DNA of 48,592 bases, taken from assembly GCA_002427815.1 (NCBI GenBank), contig DIZF01000019.1:110275-158866 (forward strand). The letters run 5' to 3'. Source of the stretch: Ramlibacter tataouinensis (GTDB lineage: Bacteria > Pseudomonadota > Gammaproteobacteria > Burkholderiales > Burkholderiaceae_C). The position numbers and the translations under genes are program-made. This document shows, piece after piece, positions 15,261-24,568 of the stretch. How positions within the stretch are numbered: position 1 is the first letter of the stretch; every line of letters starts with the position of its first letter. Under the pieces are notes generated by a model, which ran no database searches, was not told where the DNA came from, and saw nothing but the letters and a program-made list of their open reading frames with translations.

Positions 15261-16375
15261 TCAGCCTTCGGAAGCGTTTGCCGCTTTTCGCTGCGCATAC
15301 AGCGCAAGCCGCAGCGCCGTCACCCCGCTGGCTTGAACCGAGCTGGTCGCCGACTCCCATGGCGCCAATTCGTCCTTGCGGTGGCAGGCGGCCAGGTGAC
15401 CGGCCTCGGTGAGCTCGAGCGCCGGCTCCTCGACGCGGCAGCGTTCGATGGCGAACGGGCAGCGCGGATGGAAGCGGCAACCGGCCGGCGCGTGGACGGC
15501 ACCTGCCAGTTCGTCCACGCCGAGCTGGCGCCGCTGTTGCTGCGCCGGGTGCGGACGCGGAATGGCGTCCAGCAGCATGCGGGTGTAGGGATGGCGCGGG
15601 TTGGCGAACAGCGATTCCTTGGGAGCGATCTCGACCAGCTGGCCCAGATACATCACCGCCACGCGGTCGGCCATGTGCTTGACGACGGCCAGGTCGTGCG
15701 CGATGAAAAGGTAGGTCAGGCGCAGCTGCGCCTGCAGGTCCTTCAGCAGGTTCACCACCTGCGCCTGGATCGAGACGTCCAGTGCCGATACCGGCTCGTC
15801 GCACACCACCAGGTCGGGGTGCAGCATCAGCGCGCGTGCAATGCCCACCCGCTGGCGCTGGCCGCCCGAGAATTCATGCGTATAGCGGGACGCGTGGTGC
15901 ATCGACAGGCCCACCAGGCCGAGCAATTCATCCACTTGCGCGCGGCGGGTGGCGGCGTCGCCGATGCCGTGCACGATCAGGGGCTCCTCCAGCGTCTGGC
16001 GCACGGTCAGGCGGGGGTCCAGCGAGGCGTAGGGATCCTGGAACACCATCTGCATGCGCTGCCGCAGCGGCCGCAGCGCCCGCTGCGGCACCGAGGTGAT
16101 GTCGGCACCCTCGAAGCAGATGCGGCCGGCGGTCGGGTCGATCAGGCGCAGCACCAGCCGCGCCGTAGTGGACTTGCCCGAGCCGCTCTCGCCCACCAGC
16201 GCCAGGGTTTCACCGCGCAGCACGGCGAAACTGACGCCGTCGACGGCGCGCACCGGGGCGCGGCTGGGCGAGAACATGCCGCCCGAGCCGAAATGCTTGA
16301 CGAGGCCGTTCACCTCCAGCATCGGCCCGGGTGCGACGGGACTGTCGCCTGCGGCAGGAAGCGTCGTGTCCGCGC

Positions 16376-16379
<4 letters not shown>
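15261..16379 (-). CDS. Peptide ABC transporter ATP-binding protein (OppF/DppF family)
   Basis: A 372-residue ATPase with Walker A LVGESGSGKST, signature FSGGQRQRVGIARAL, Walker B LVVCDEPVSALDVS and switch His in FIAHDL. The C-terminal oligopeptide extension carries GCRFHPRCPFAIERC. The ATG at 16379 overlaps the stop of the OppD-like gene (ATGA). It is the last gene of a minus-strand operon: two serine hydrolases, receptor, OppB, OppC, OppD, OppF. It pairs with the OppD-like protein to power uptake. Confidence 0.92.
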
Positions 16380-17397
<1,018 letters not shown>

Positions 17398-17401
<4 letters not shown>

Positions 17402-18303
17402 CGGCCACGCGCCTTCGGGTCCAGCACCACCTGCAGCCCGTCCTGGAACAGGTTGAGGCCGAACACCAGCAGGAGGATAGCCAAACCCGGAAACAGCGCC
17501 AGGTGCGGCGCGATCAGCAGCGTGGTGCGGCTGGAAGCGAGCATGGCGCCCCATTCCGGCAGTGGCGCCTGCGCTCCCAGGCCCAGGAAGCTGAGGCTGG
17601 CGCAGGTAAGGATGTTGATGCCCACCCGCAACGTCGCCAGCGCGGAGACAGTGGCGGCGATGTTGGGGAAGATGTGGCGCACGAGGATGCGCGTGTTGCT
17701 CATTCCCATGGCGCGGCAGGCTTCGATGTAGGGCTCCTGCTTGACGGCCAGCGTCTGGCCGCGGGCGAAGCGGGCGAAGATCGGCACCGTGTAGATCGCC
17801 ACCGCCAGGATGGCGTTGACGAGGCTCGGGCCCAGGATGCTGATGATCACGATCGCGAGCAGCACGCCCGGAAAAGCCAGCAGCACGTCGATCAGCCGCA
17901 TGATCACCGCATCCGCCTTGTTTCCGGCATATCCCGACAGCATTCCCACGGGAATGCCGATGGCCGCGGCGATGGCCGCCGACAGCACACCTTCCATCAG
18001 CGAGATGCGCGCGCCATAAAGGATGCGCGTCAACATGTCGCGGCCCAGTTCGTCGGTGCCGAACCAGTGCTGCAGCGACGGCGGGGTCATGACATTCGCC
18101 AGGTCGTTGGCATAGGGACTGTACGGTGCGATGACAGGCGCCAGCAGCCCGGCCAGCAGGAAGATCGCGAACAGCACGAGGCCGGGCAACGCCATCCGCG
18201 AGCGCCGGAACTGCTTCCACTGGGCGCGCCACCACGCGCTGCGCGCACCGACTCCCGCTTCGTCTGGCGGCAATGTACCGGGCGTGATCCTGGCGCTGGT
18301 CAT
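17398..18303 (-). CDS. Peptide ABC transporter permease (OppC/DppC family)
   Basis: A 301-residue permease. It has the OppC_N region (WKQFRRSRMALPGLVLFAIF) with the first membrane helix and then LQHWFGTDELGRDMLTRILY, the family hallmark. The EAA coupling loop is EACRAMGMSNTRILVRHIFP. Start and stop overlap the flanking operon genes by four bases each, implying tight translational coupling. It forms a heterodimeric channel with the OppB-like protein. Confidence 0.93.
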
Positions 18304-19220
18304 TGCGCGGAGATCCTGGGATCGAGCAGTCCGTACAGCAGGTCGGTCACGATGTTCACGACGATGAAAGTGACGGCCACCACCAGCACCGAGGCCTGCA
18401 CCACCGGGAAATCACGTGCCAGGATCGACTGCACCAGCAGCCGGCCCAGGCCGGGCCAGGCGAACACGGTTTCGGTGACCACCGCCGAGCCGAGCAGGTA
18501 GCCCAGTTGCAGGCCGACCACCGTCACCACCGGGATGATGGCGTTGCGCACGCCGTGCCGCCACACCACCAGATGCTCGCGCAGGCCCTTGGCTCGCGCG
18601 GTGCGCACGTACTGGTTGTCCAGCACCTCCACCAGGCTGCTGCGCATGATGCGGCAGATGACGGCCGTGCTGGCCGCCGACAGCGTGATGGCCGGCATGA
18701 CGATGGCGGACCAGGAATCGAAGCCGGTCATCGGCAGCACGCTGAACCACACCGCGAACACCAGTATCAGCAGCAGGCCGAGCGAAAACGCCGGCGTGGA
18801 GATCGCCAGGATCGAGAGCACGAGCGCCAGGTTGTCGATCCATGAGAAGCGTTTCACCGCCGAGACAATGCCAGCCAGCCCGCCCACGACGGCAGCGATC
18901 AGCAGCGCGACGCTGCCCAGCAGCAGCGTATTGCCGTAGCGCGCGAAGATCTCCTCGCTCACCGGCCGCCCGGTTCGGAAAGACTTGCCGAAATCGCCGG
19001 TGAGTGCGTTGCCGGCGAAGGTCACGTATTGCTCCAGCAGCGGCCGGTCCAGGCCCAGCGCATGGCGCACGTTCTCCACGTCCTCGCGAGTGGCCATCTG
19101 GCCGGCCACCAGCTCGGCCGGATCGCCGGGGATCATGTGAATCATCAGAAACACGCCGACCGAGACCCCAAACAGGACCGGCAGCGCCTGTAGCAGGCGG
19201 CGGATCAGGAAACCAAGCAC
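18300..19220 (-). CDS. Peptide ABC transporter permease (OppB/DppB family)
   Basis: A 306-residue permease: LGFLIRRLLQALPVLFGVS is the first helix, followed by MIHMIPGDPAELVAG, LGLDRPLLEQY and the EAA loop YVRTARAKGLREHLVVWRHG. I place the start at the GTG at 19220 because the family N-terminus (LxFLIRRL) begins there. No clear Shine-Dalgarno precedes it; only 12 bases separate it from a palindrome-rich inserted element, which may have replaced the native leader. The frame stays open into the element, but those codons do not look like protein. Confidence 0.9.
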   Translation of the reverse strand: MLGFLIRRLLQALPVLFGVSVGVFLMIHMIPGDPAELVAGQMATREDVENVRHALGLDRPLLEQYVTFAGNALTGDFGKSFRTGRPVSEEIFARYGNTLLLGSVALLIAAVVGGLAGIVSAVKRFSWIDNLALVLSILAISTPAFSLGLLLILVFAVWFSVLPMTGFDSWSAIVMPAITLSAASTAVICRIMRSSLVEVLDNQYVRTARAKGLREHLVVWRHGVRNAIIPVVTVVGLQLGYLLGSAVVTETVFAWPGLGRLLVQSILARDFPVVQASVLVVAVTFIVVNIVTDLLYGLLDPRISAQ

Positions 19221-19232
19221 GTGCGGCGGCCT

Positions 19233-19550
19233 GGGAGGCTCTGAATAAGTGCTGCCACGCGCGCTCGAGACAAAAACGGGATGATTTGACCGCCAACGTT
19301 TCGCAGCCGGTGCTGAGCGCACCGGCCAGGAACTTGGTGGGCAAAGGGCCCGTTTTTGTCCGAGCCCTTCCCGTGCGGCCCGCAAACGCGTGCGCGTTTG
19401 TTCGCGCCGCCCTCCGGGACGGCGCTTTTCCGGGCGATCTGGGGTGTTACCAGACCAGGCAAGCCGTCCAGGCTTGCCTTGGGTCTGGCGCCTACCATCT
19501 CATCCCGGAAAAGCACCGTCGCGCGCGGCATGACTTGTTCAGAGCCTCCC
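19233..19550. mobile_element. MITE-like element with 17-bp terminal inverted repeats
   Basis: A 318-bp segment bounded by GGGAGGCTCTGAATAAG at the left and its complement CTTGTTCAGAGCCTCCC at the right (16 of 17 matching). It encodes no transposase and is packed with palindromes: GACAAAAACGGG/CCCGTTTTTGTC (19269-19280, 19349-19360), CCGGTGC/GCACCGG (19307-19325), CAAACGCG/CGCGTTTG (19383-19400), and a nested stem from 19418 to 19520 with 16/17-matched outer arms and inner AGGCAAGCC/GGCTTGCCT. It lies exactly between receptor and permease genes. No clear target-site duplication was found. A non-autonomous IS derivative is the likeliest identity. Confidence 0.65.
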
Positions 19551-21079
19551 TAGCTCTTCCAGGCCCTGCTGAAGTCGACGAACTCGTTCACATAGACCTT
19601 GACGTCGTGCACGTTGGCGCGGGTCGCCCACAGCTGGTCCTCGTAATACAGCGTGATGGTCGGCTCCTCGCGGTACACGATGGCCTGCAACTCGCTGAGC
19701 AGGCGGTGCCGCTCCTGCGGGTCGGTGGTGACACGCTGTTGCTGGATCAGCCGGTCGACATCGGCGTTCTTCAAGCTGAAATAGTTCATCTTGCCGGTGC
19801 TGCTCATCAAGAGTGCCTGGGTGAAGTCCATATCGCCGGTCGGACTGCCCTTGCCGCTGAGGAACATCGGCACCTTGCCCGAGTTCAGCGCCGCCAGGTA
19901 GGCGCCGAACTCGGGCGCCTGGATCTTGGCCTCGATGCCGATCGCGGCCAGCTGCCCCTGGACGGCTTCGCCGAGCTGCCGGTCCATGTTGTAGCGGCCG
20001 GTGGGAACGAGGAACTCGGTGGAAAATCCGTTCGGGAACCCGGCCTCGGCCATCAGCTTCCTGGCCTTCGCCAGATCGTACGGATAAGGCGGCAGCTCCT
20101 TGGCTGTGCCTTCGATGACCGACGACTCCAGCGAGCCGCCCAGCGTGCCGATGCCGCCCAGGATGCCCTGGAGCAATGCGGGCGTGTTGATCGCGTGCCC
20201 GATCGCCTGCCGCACCCGGATGTCGTTGAAGGGCGGCACCGCGAGGTTCATGCCGATGTAGATGGTGCGGTAGCCGGGCTTGCGAATCATGCGCACGGCG
20301 TCGAGCGACCCGAGGCGCTTGACCATCACGTTCGGCACTTCGGAGATCACGTCGGTCTGCCCGCTCAGCAGCAGCAGCGTGCGCGCCGAATCCTCGGGCA
20401 CCACGGTGAACACCACCGAGTCGACCCTGGCCTTTTCACCCCAGTACTTGTCGTTGCGCACCACGGTCAACTTCTCGCCCGGCTGCCAGCTCTGGAGCTT
20501 GAAGGGGCCGGTGCCCGAGGCCGTCTTGCTGAAGTTCGCACCCTCCTTGGCGACGTGGGTGGGGCTGAGGATGTAGACGTTGTAGGCGCTCAACTGGGCC
20601 AGCAGCGGCGCGAAGGGTTGCTTGGTGGTCAGCCGGAAGGTGAGATCGTCGACGACAGCCGTCGACTCGACCATCGCCAGCGTGCTCTTGCGCGGCGAGC
20701 CGGTGGCGGGATTGACGATGCGGTCATAGGTGAACTTGACAGCCTGTGCATTGCACGGCGTGCCATCATGGAACGTCACGCCCGGGCGCAACTTGAAAGT
20801 CCAGGTGCGCTTGTCGGGCGACAGTGTCCACGACAGGGCCAGGCCGGGACCGACCTTGCCGTTCTCGTCCTGCTTCGTCAGTGCTTCATACATCGTCCCG
20901 ACGGCGCGGAAGGTCTGGACGTCGGTGATGAACTGCGGGTCGAGCGTCTGGGTCGCGGCGCCCGCCGCGTAGACGAGCGTGCCGCCGTTGCGCGGCTTGG
21001 GCTGCGCGAATACCGGGGCGCCGAGCGTCGCGGCAGCGGCCGCCACTGCGGCGCGATGAAATGTCCTTCTGCTGGTCAT
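19550..21079 (-). CDS. Peptide/oligomer ABC transporter substrate-binding protein (SBP_bac_5)
   Basis: A 509-residue family 5 receptor. The N-terminus SRRTFHRAAVAAAAATLG is a twin-arginine-like export signal, with cleavage near VFAQ. Hallmarks include GGTLVYAAGAATQTLDP, ALSWTLSPDKRTWTFKLRPG and VTFHDGTPCNAQAVKFTYDR, as in Dpp/Opp/nickel-type receptors. Its TAG stop abuts the MITE-like element, whose last base is the G of the stop as read here. It follows two serine hydrolase genes and precedes the four transporter subunits, so it likely captures the product or substrate of those hydrolases, such as peptides or amide oligomers. Confidence 0.92.
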   Translation of the reverse strand: MTSRRTFHRAAVAAAAATLGAPVFAQPKPRNGGTLVYAAGAATQTLDPQFITDVQTFRAVGTMYEALTKQDENGKVGPGLALSWTLSPDKRTWTFKLRPGVTFHDGTPCNAQAVKFTYDRIVNPATGSPRKSTLAMVESTAVVDDLTFRLTTKQPFAPLLAQLSAYNVYILSPTHVAKEGANFSKTASGTGPFKLQSWQPGEKLTVVRNDKYWGEKARVDSVVFTVVPEDSARTLLLLSGQTDVISEVPNVMVKRLGSLDAVRMIRKPGYRTIYIGMNLAVPPFNDIRVRQAIGHAINTPALLQGILGGIGTLGGSLESSVIEGTAKELPPYPYDLAKARKLMAEAGFPNGFSTEFLVPTGRYNMDRQLGEAVQGQLAAIGIEAKIQAPEFGAYLAALNSGKVPMFLSGKGSPTGDMDFTQALLMSSTGKMNYFSLKNADVDRLIQQQRVTTDPQERHRLLSELQAIVYREEPTITLYYEDQLWATRANVHDVKVYVNEFVDFSRAWKS

Positions 21080-21118
21080 GGTGTTGTCTCCGTTTTATTG
21101 AGTGAAGTCGCCGATCGA

Positions 21119-22240
21119 TCAACTGCAGGCTGCCGCAATGCGCCCCAGCAGGGCATCGCAGTGCGGCTTGTCGACCCAGCGCAGGACGGCGATCAGGTCG
21201 AGTGCCGGCGCAATCCAGACCACGTGCTGGCCACCGCCGAGGGCGAACACACCGTCCCCGGGGATCGAGGGAAAGAGTTGGCCGCCGGTATTGAGCCACC
21301 ACATGAAGCCGTATTGCGGGTTGACCGCCGAGGGCGTGGCGAGTTCCGCAAGGTAGCGCCGCGAGATCAGCTGCCGGCCGCCCCAGTCGCCGCCACGCGC
21401 CACCAGCAGAGCCACCCGCGCATGATCCTCGGCGGATATGAAGAGGCCGCCGCCCCAGTGCCCGCCGCCGGACACCGACTCCACCTCGCGCCTGCCGAAC
21501 GTGACGCGCGAGTTGTCGTAGCCGTGCCATTCCCAGAGCGTGGACGCGCCAATCGGATCCATGACGCGCTCGCGCAGCATTTCGGCCAGCGAGCGGCGAA
21601 ACAGCTGCGTGAGCGACAGCGCCAGCCGGTTCACTCGCACGTCGTTGTATTCCCAGCGCGTGCCTGGCGGCTCGAGCTCGCGCAGTGTGCCGCGGCGGCT
21701 GTTGTCGGCGTTGTGCGAGCCGGCCTGGCGGTTGTGGTCGACGCTGTCGGGCTTGCCCCACAGCGTGCCCTGCCACTCGCTGGTCTGCTGCAGCAGGTGC
21801 CGCCAGGTGATGGCGCTGTTGTGCGCGCCGGCGAAGCCATCGTCTTGCGCATAGTCGGCAATGCGGTCGTCCAGCGACCGGATCAGGCCGTCGTCCAGTG
21901 CAATGCCGGCCACGAGGGCGATGTAGCTCTTCGCCGCCGAGTAAGTGGTGTCCGCCCGCGCCGTGTCGCCCCACTGCGCGACGATGCGGCCGCCGCGAAT
22001 CACCATGCCGCTGGGGCCGCCGCGCGGGCGCACGACGCCGATCGGCTGGTCGTGCGGCGGCTTGTCGCCCACGTGCGCCGTGCCGACGTAGCGCCCGTCG
22101 GGCCAGTACAGGCTGGCGGGCCAATCGGAGTCGTGCTGGCGTGCGAACGCGCCGGCCGCCTCGAGCGCTGCGGCCGACATGCCGGCCGCCGCCGGCTCCA
22201 CGCGCGCCCAGTCGCCGGGTGGCGGAACGTAGCCGTTCAT
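21119..22240 (-). CDS. Serine hydrolase, beta-lactamase/class C fold
   Basis: A 373-residue beta-lactamase-family (PF00144) hydrolase without an obvious signal peptide. The nucleophile motif SAAKS gives Ser101 and Lys104; the second motif is YND in RWEYNDVRVN; a late SGGGHWGGGLFISAEDHAR segment is typical of esterase/amidase members such as 6-aminohexanoate-dimer hydrolase. Its start overlaps the stop of the other hydrolase gene (ATGA). Being cytoplasmic and beside a peptide importer, it may cleave an imported amide or ester; substrate not determined. Confidence 0.88.
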   Translation of the reverse strand: MNGYVPPPGDWARVEPAAAGMSAAALEAAGAFARQHDSDWPASLYWPDGRYVGTAHVGDKPPHDQPIGVVRPRGGPSGMVIRGGRIVAQWGDTARADTTYSAAKSYIALVAGIALDDGLIRSLDDRIADYAQDDGFAGAHNSAITWRHLLQQTSEWQGTLWGKPDSVDHNRQAGSHNADNSRRGTLRELEPPGTRWEYNDVRVNRLALSLTQLFRRSLAEMLRERVMDPIGASTLWEWHGYDNSRVTFGRREVESVSGGGHWGGGLFISAEDHARVALLVARGGDWGGRQLISRRYLAELATPSAVNPQYGFMWWLNTGGQLFPSIPGDGVFALGGGQHVVWIAPALDLIAVLRWVDKPHCDALLGRIAAACS

Positions 22241-23739
22241 CGAGTAGCCTTCTTCGCCAATGCCGCCGTGACGCCCTTGAGCATCGTGTTGACCTTGGCC
22301 TTCGCGCCCTCCCAGCCTCGCGTAAATCCCATCCGCACGATCACCAGGTCAGCGGAGGGAACCACCAGGACATACTGGCCGCCGCCGCCGGCGAAGTAGA
22401 AGGTATCGGGCGGGAGCGCCAATTCGTTCATGCTGTTCAGCCACATCTGGGCACCGTATTCGCGATTCTTCCATGCCGGCGCCGGCGCGCGCGCGAACGC
22501 CGCCCAGCCGGCCGGCAGCACGCGCTTGCCCTCCCACATCCCGTCGCGCAGGTACAACAAGCCGATGCGCGCCCAGTCGCGCGCCGTGCCGTAGTCGAAG
22601 CCGCTGACGATGAAGTGGCCCCAGCGGTCGGTTTCGAGAACGAGGCCGCGCATGCCCAGCTTGTCGAACAACTGGATCTGCGGCCAGGTCAGCGGGTTGC
22701 CCCCCAGCCGGTCGCGCACCGTGTCGTGAAAGATCGTCGCCAGGCTGAGCGGATCGCAGTTGCGATAGCGGCCGACCGTGTCGGGCGGGAATTCAAGCGG
22801 CCGCCCGGTCGCGTACTCGGCGACGTTCAGCGCCTCGCAATAAGGCAGGAAGTGTTCCGGAACACCATAACGCCAGGTGCCGCGCGCATCGTCCTGGCCG
22901 GTGCAACGCAGCCCGCTCGACATGTTCAGCAGGTGCCGCAGCGTGATGGCCCGGCGCGGGTCCCCCGGAGTGTCCCAGGCGGCGATCGGCGCGCGCGCAT
23001 CCAGTTCGAGCGCGCCGCGCCCCACCAGCAGTCCGATCAGCGTGCCCATGACGCTCTTGCCCATCGACCAGCTTTCCAGCGGCATGTCGGGACCGATGCC
23101 ATTGGCGTAGCGCTCGCCGACGATCTGGCCGCCATGCACCACGACCACCGCCGCATGGAAAGCCTCCGGATCGGCGAAGGCGTCGTCGAGCGCCTTCGCG
23201 ATGCCTGCGCGGGTGCGGCGCGACGCCTCGTCGCCCGGCTCCGCCCCGGTCTGGCCCGGCCAACCGGCACTCGACGCCGGGCCGCGGCGCACCGGACACG
23301 GTTCGAAGTGCAACCGCCGGTCGCCATCGCGCGGCACGATGATGCTGCCCTGGTCTCCGGTGAACTGCGCCGACCGGGTCACGCTGCCCAGGCTCACCAG
23401 GCGCGCGGTCTCGCCGGCCCAATCGGCCTCGAAGCCGGGGTGGGCCGCGCGATGCACCGCGATCAGGTCCGCTGCCGCCACCCGGGTGAAGTCCACCGTG
23501 ATGTCGACGCGGGCGTCGGCGCGGTCGACCTGCCATCGAGCGTGCCGCGAGAACGCGTCGGGCAGCAGCTGCGCCTTCAGCGCCCACAGCGCGCTGTGAC
23601 GAAAGGCCTCCTCGGGGTCGCGGCCCGACACGAACACCGCCGAGCACAGCACCTTGGCCACCGTCGCCAGCAGCATCTCGATGGGAACCACGGCATCGTG
23701 CAGCACCGACATGCTGCTTGGGGATTGCGAGTCACTCAT
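22237..23739 (-). CDS. Serine hydrolase, beta-lactamase fold with N-terminal extension
   Basis: A 500-residue protein whose C-terminal about 330 residues form a class C/6-aminohexanoate hydrolase-like domain: SMGKSVMG supplies the Ser and Lys nucleophile pair, YRN follows in VGRYRNCDPLSLA, and the tail has YFAGGGGQYVLVVPS. About 150 N-terminal residues form a separate region I do not recognise. The ATG at 23739 follows GGAGAAGG, a strong ribosome site; a start at 23763 is less likely. First gene of the hydrolase/Opp operon. Two adjacent paralogous hydrolases suggest sequential or endo/exo cleavage of one substrate, which is inference. Confidence 0.85.
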   Translation of the reverse strand: MSDSQSPSSMSVLHDAVVPIEMLLATVAKVLCSAVFVSGRDPEEAFRHSALWALKAQLLPDAFSRHARWQVDRADARVDITVDFTRVAAADLIAVHRAAHPGFEADWAGETARLVSLGSVTRSAQFTGDQGSIIVPRDGDRRLHFEPCPVRRGPASSAGWPGQTGAEPGDEASRRTRAGIAKALDDAFADPEAFHAAVVVVHGGQIVGERYANGIGPDMPLESWSMGKSVMGTLIGLLVGRGALELDARAPIAAWDTPGDPRRAITLRHLLNMSSGLRCTGQDDARGTWRYGVPEHFLPYCEALNVAEYATGRPLEFPPDTVGRYRNCDPLSLATIFHDTVRDRLGGNPLTWPQIQLFDKLGMRGLVLETDRWGHFIVSGFDYGTARDWARIGLLYLRDGMWEGKRVLPAGWAAFARAPAPAWKNREYGAQMWLNSMNELALPPDTFYFAGGGGQYVLVVPSADLVIVRMGFTRGWEGAKAKVNTMLKGVTAALAKKATR

Positions 23740-23766
23740 GCCTTCTCCATCCGATGTTGCCAAACC

Positions 23767-24546
23767 CTATCGACCGAGAAATACCGGAGGTATCTTGGCC
23801 AGAAACGTGCGATATCCAATCTGGTAGTCCTCGGTATCGAAGCATGCGTAGCCTTCGTCCAGCTCCATTTCGCTCAGAGCCTCGCCAGATCTGAGCCGCG
23901 CCACGAATTTCTTGTGCCAGCGGGCCGACAACGGCGCGCCGGCACAGACTCGTTCGACGGTTGCAGCGACCTCTGAGTCAAAGGCCTGCGCATCGACGAC
24001 GCGGTTGACGATGCCCTTGGCCAAGGCTTCGGCCGACCCCAGAATCCGGCCTTCGAGAAGCAGTTCCAGCGCCACACCAAACCCGACCAGGCGCACCAGG
24101 CCTTCCAGCTCGGGATATGCCAGCGTTGCCCCCAACCGGGCAATTGGAACACCAAACACACTCTCTTGCGAACAGATTCTGATGTCGCAGAACGCAGCCA
24201 ACTCCAGCCCTCCGCCCACGCAAACACCCTTGATTGCCGCGACAACCGGGATAGGACAGTCACGGACCGCACGCATGGCGCGATGGGTATGGCGCGCGAA
24301 ATCGAGGGCTTGCTGCTTGTCCGCGCGTATCACCGCGAACTCCTCTATATCGGCGCCGCTGCCGAAGGCGGCAGTGCCCGCGCCACGCATGAGAATGCAG
24401 CGCAGGTCCGCGCTTCGGGCAAGGCCTTCGAACCCATCGCCGATGGCGATCCACATCGACTGGTCGATGGCATTGCGCTTGGCAACGTTGTCTATCCAGA
24501 GCGTGGCGACGTGCCCTGCGCGATCCACTCGAATTCTTCCGGTCAT
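23767..24546 (-). CDS. Enoyl-CoA hydratase/isomerase (crotonase) family protein
   Basis: A 259-residue crotonase. The oxyanion-hole segments are AFGSGADIEEF and VCVGGGLELA. The first catalytic Glu is kept (GGLELA), but the second Glu position, PEI in classical hydratases, reads VPIARLGATLA, so simple hydration may not be the reaction. The start at 24546 follows GGAGAGAAGGA. It is 22 bases downstream of a CaiB-type CoA-transferase gene on the same strand, so it probably acts on that enzyme's acyl-CoA product, as in carnitine-like or dicarboxylate pathways. Confidence 0.88.
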   Translation of the reverse strand: MTGRIRVDRAGHVATLWIDNVAKRNAIDQSMWIAIGDGFEGLARSADLRCILMRGAGTAAFGSGADIEEFAVIRADKQQALDFARHTHRAMRAVRDCPIPVVAAIKGVCVGGGLELAAFCDIRICSQESVFGVPIARLGATLAYPELEGLVRLVGFGVALELLLEGRILGSAEALAKGIVNRVVDAQAFDSEVAATVERVCAGAPLSARWHKKFVARLRSGEALSEMELDEGYACFDTEDYQIGYRTFLAKIPPVFLGR

Positions 24547-24568
24547 TCCTTCTCTCCTGTCTTGAACT

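Noticed and set aside
19404..19520. attC-like integron recombination site
   Set aside because: The nested stem is long, but the GTTRRRY/RYYYAAC core sites and an array context are missing; a mobile element interior explains it better.
19004..22399. Plus-strand frame of 1131 codons crossing three minus-strand genes and the MITE-like element
   Set aside because: It spans unrelated genes with strong motifs on the other strand and has antisense-type composition.
21898..23976. Plus-strand frame of 692 codons
   Set aside because: Antisense shadow of the two serine hydrolases; no domain recognisable.
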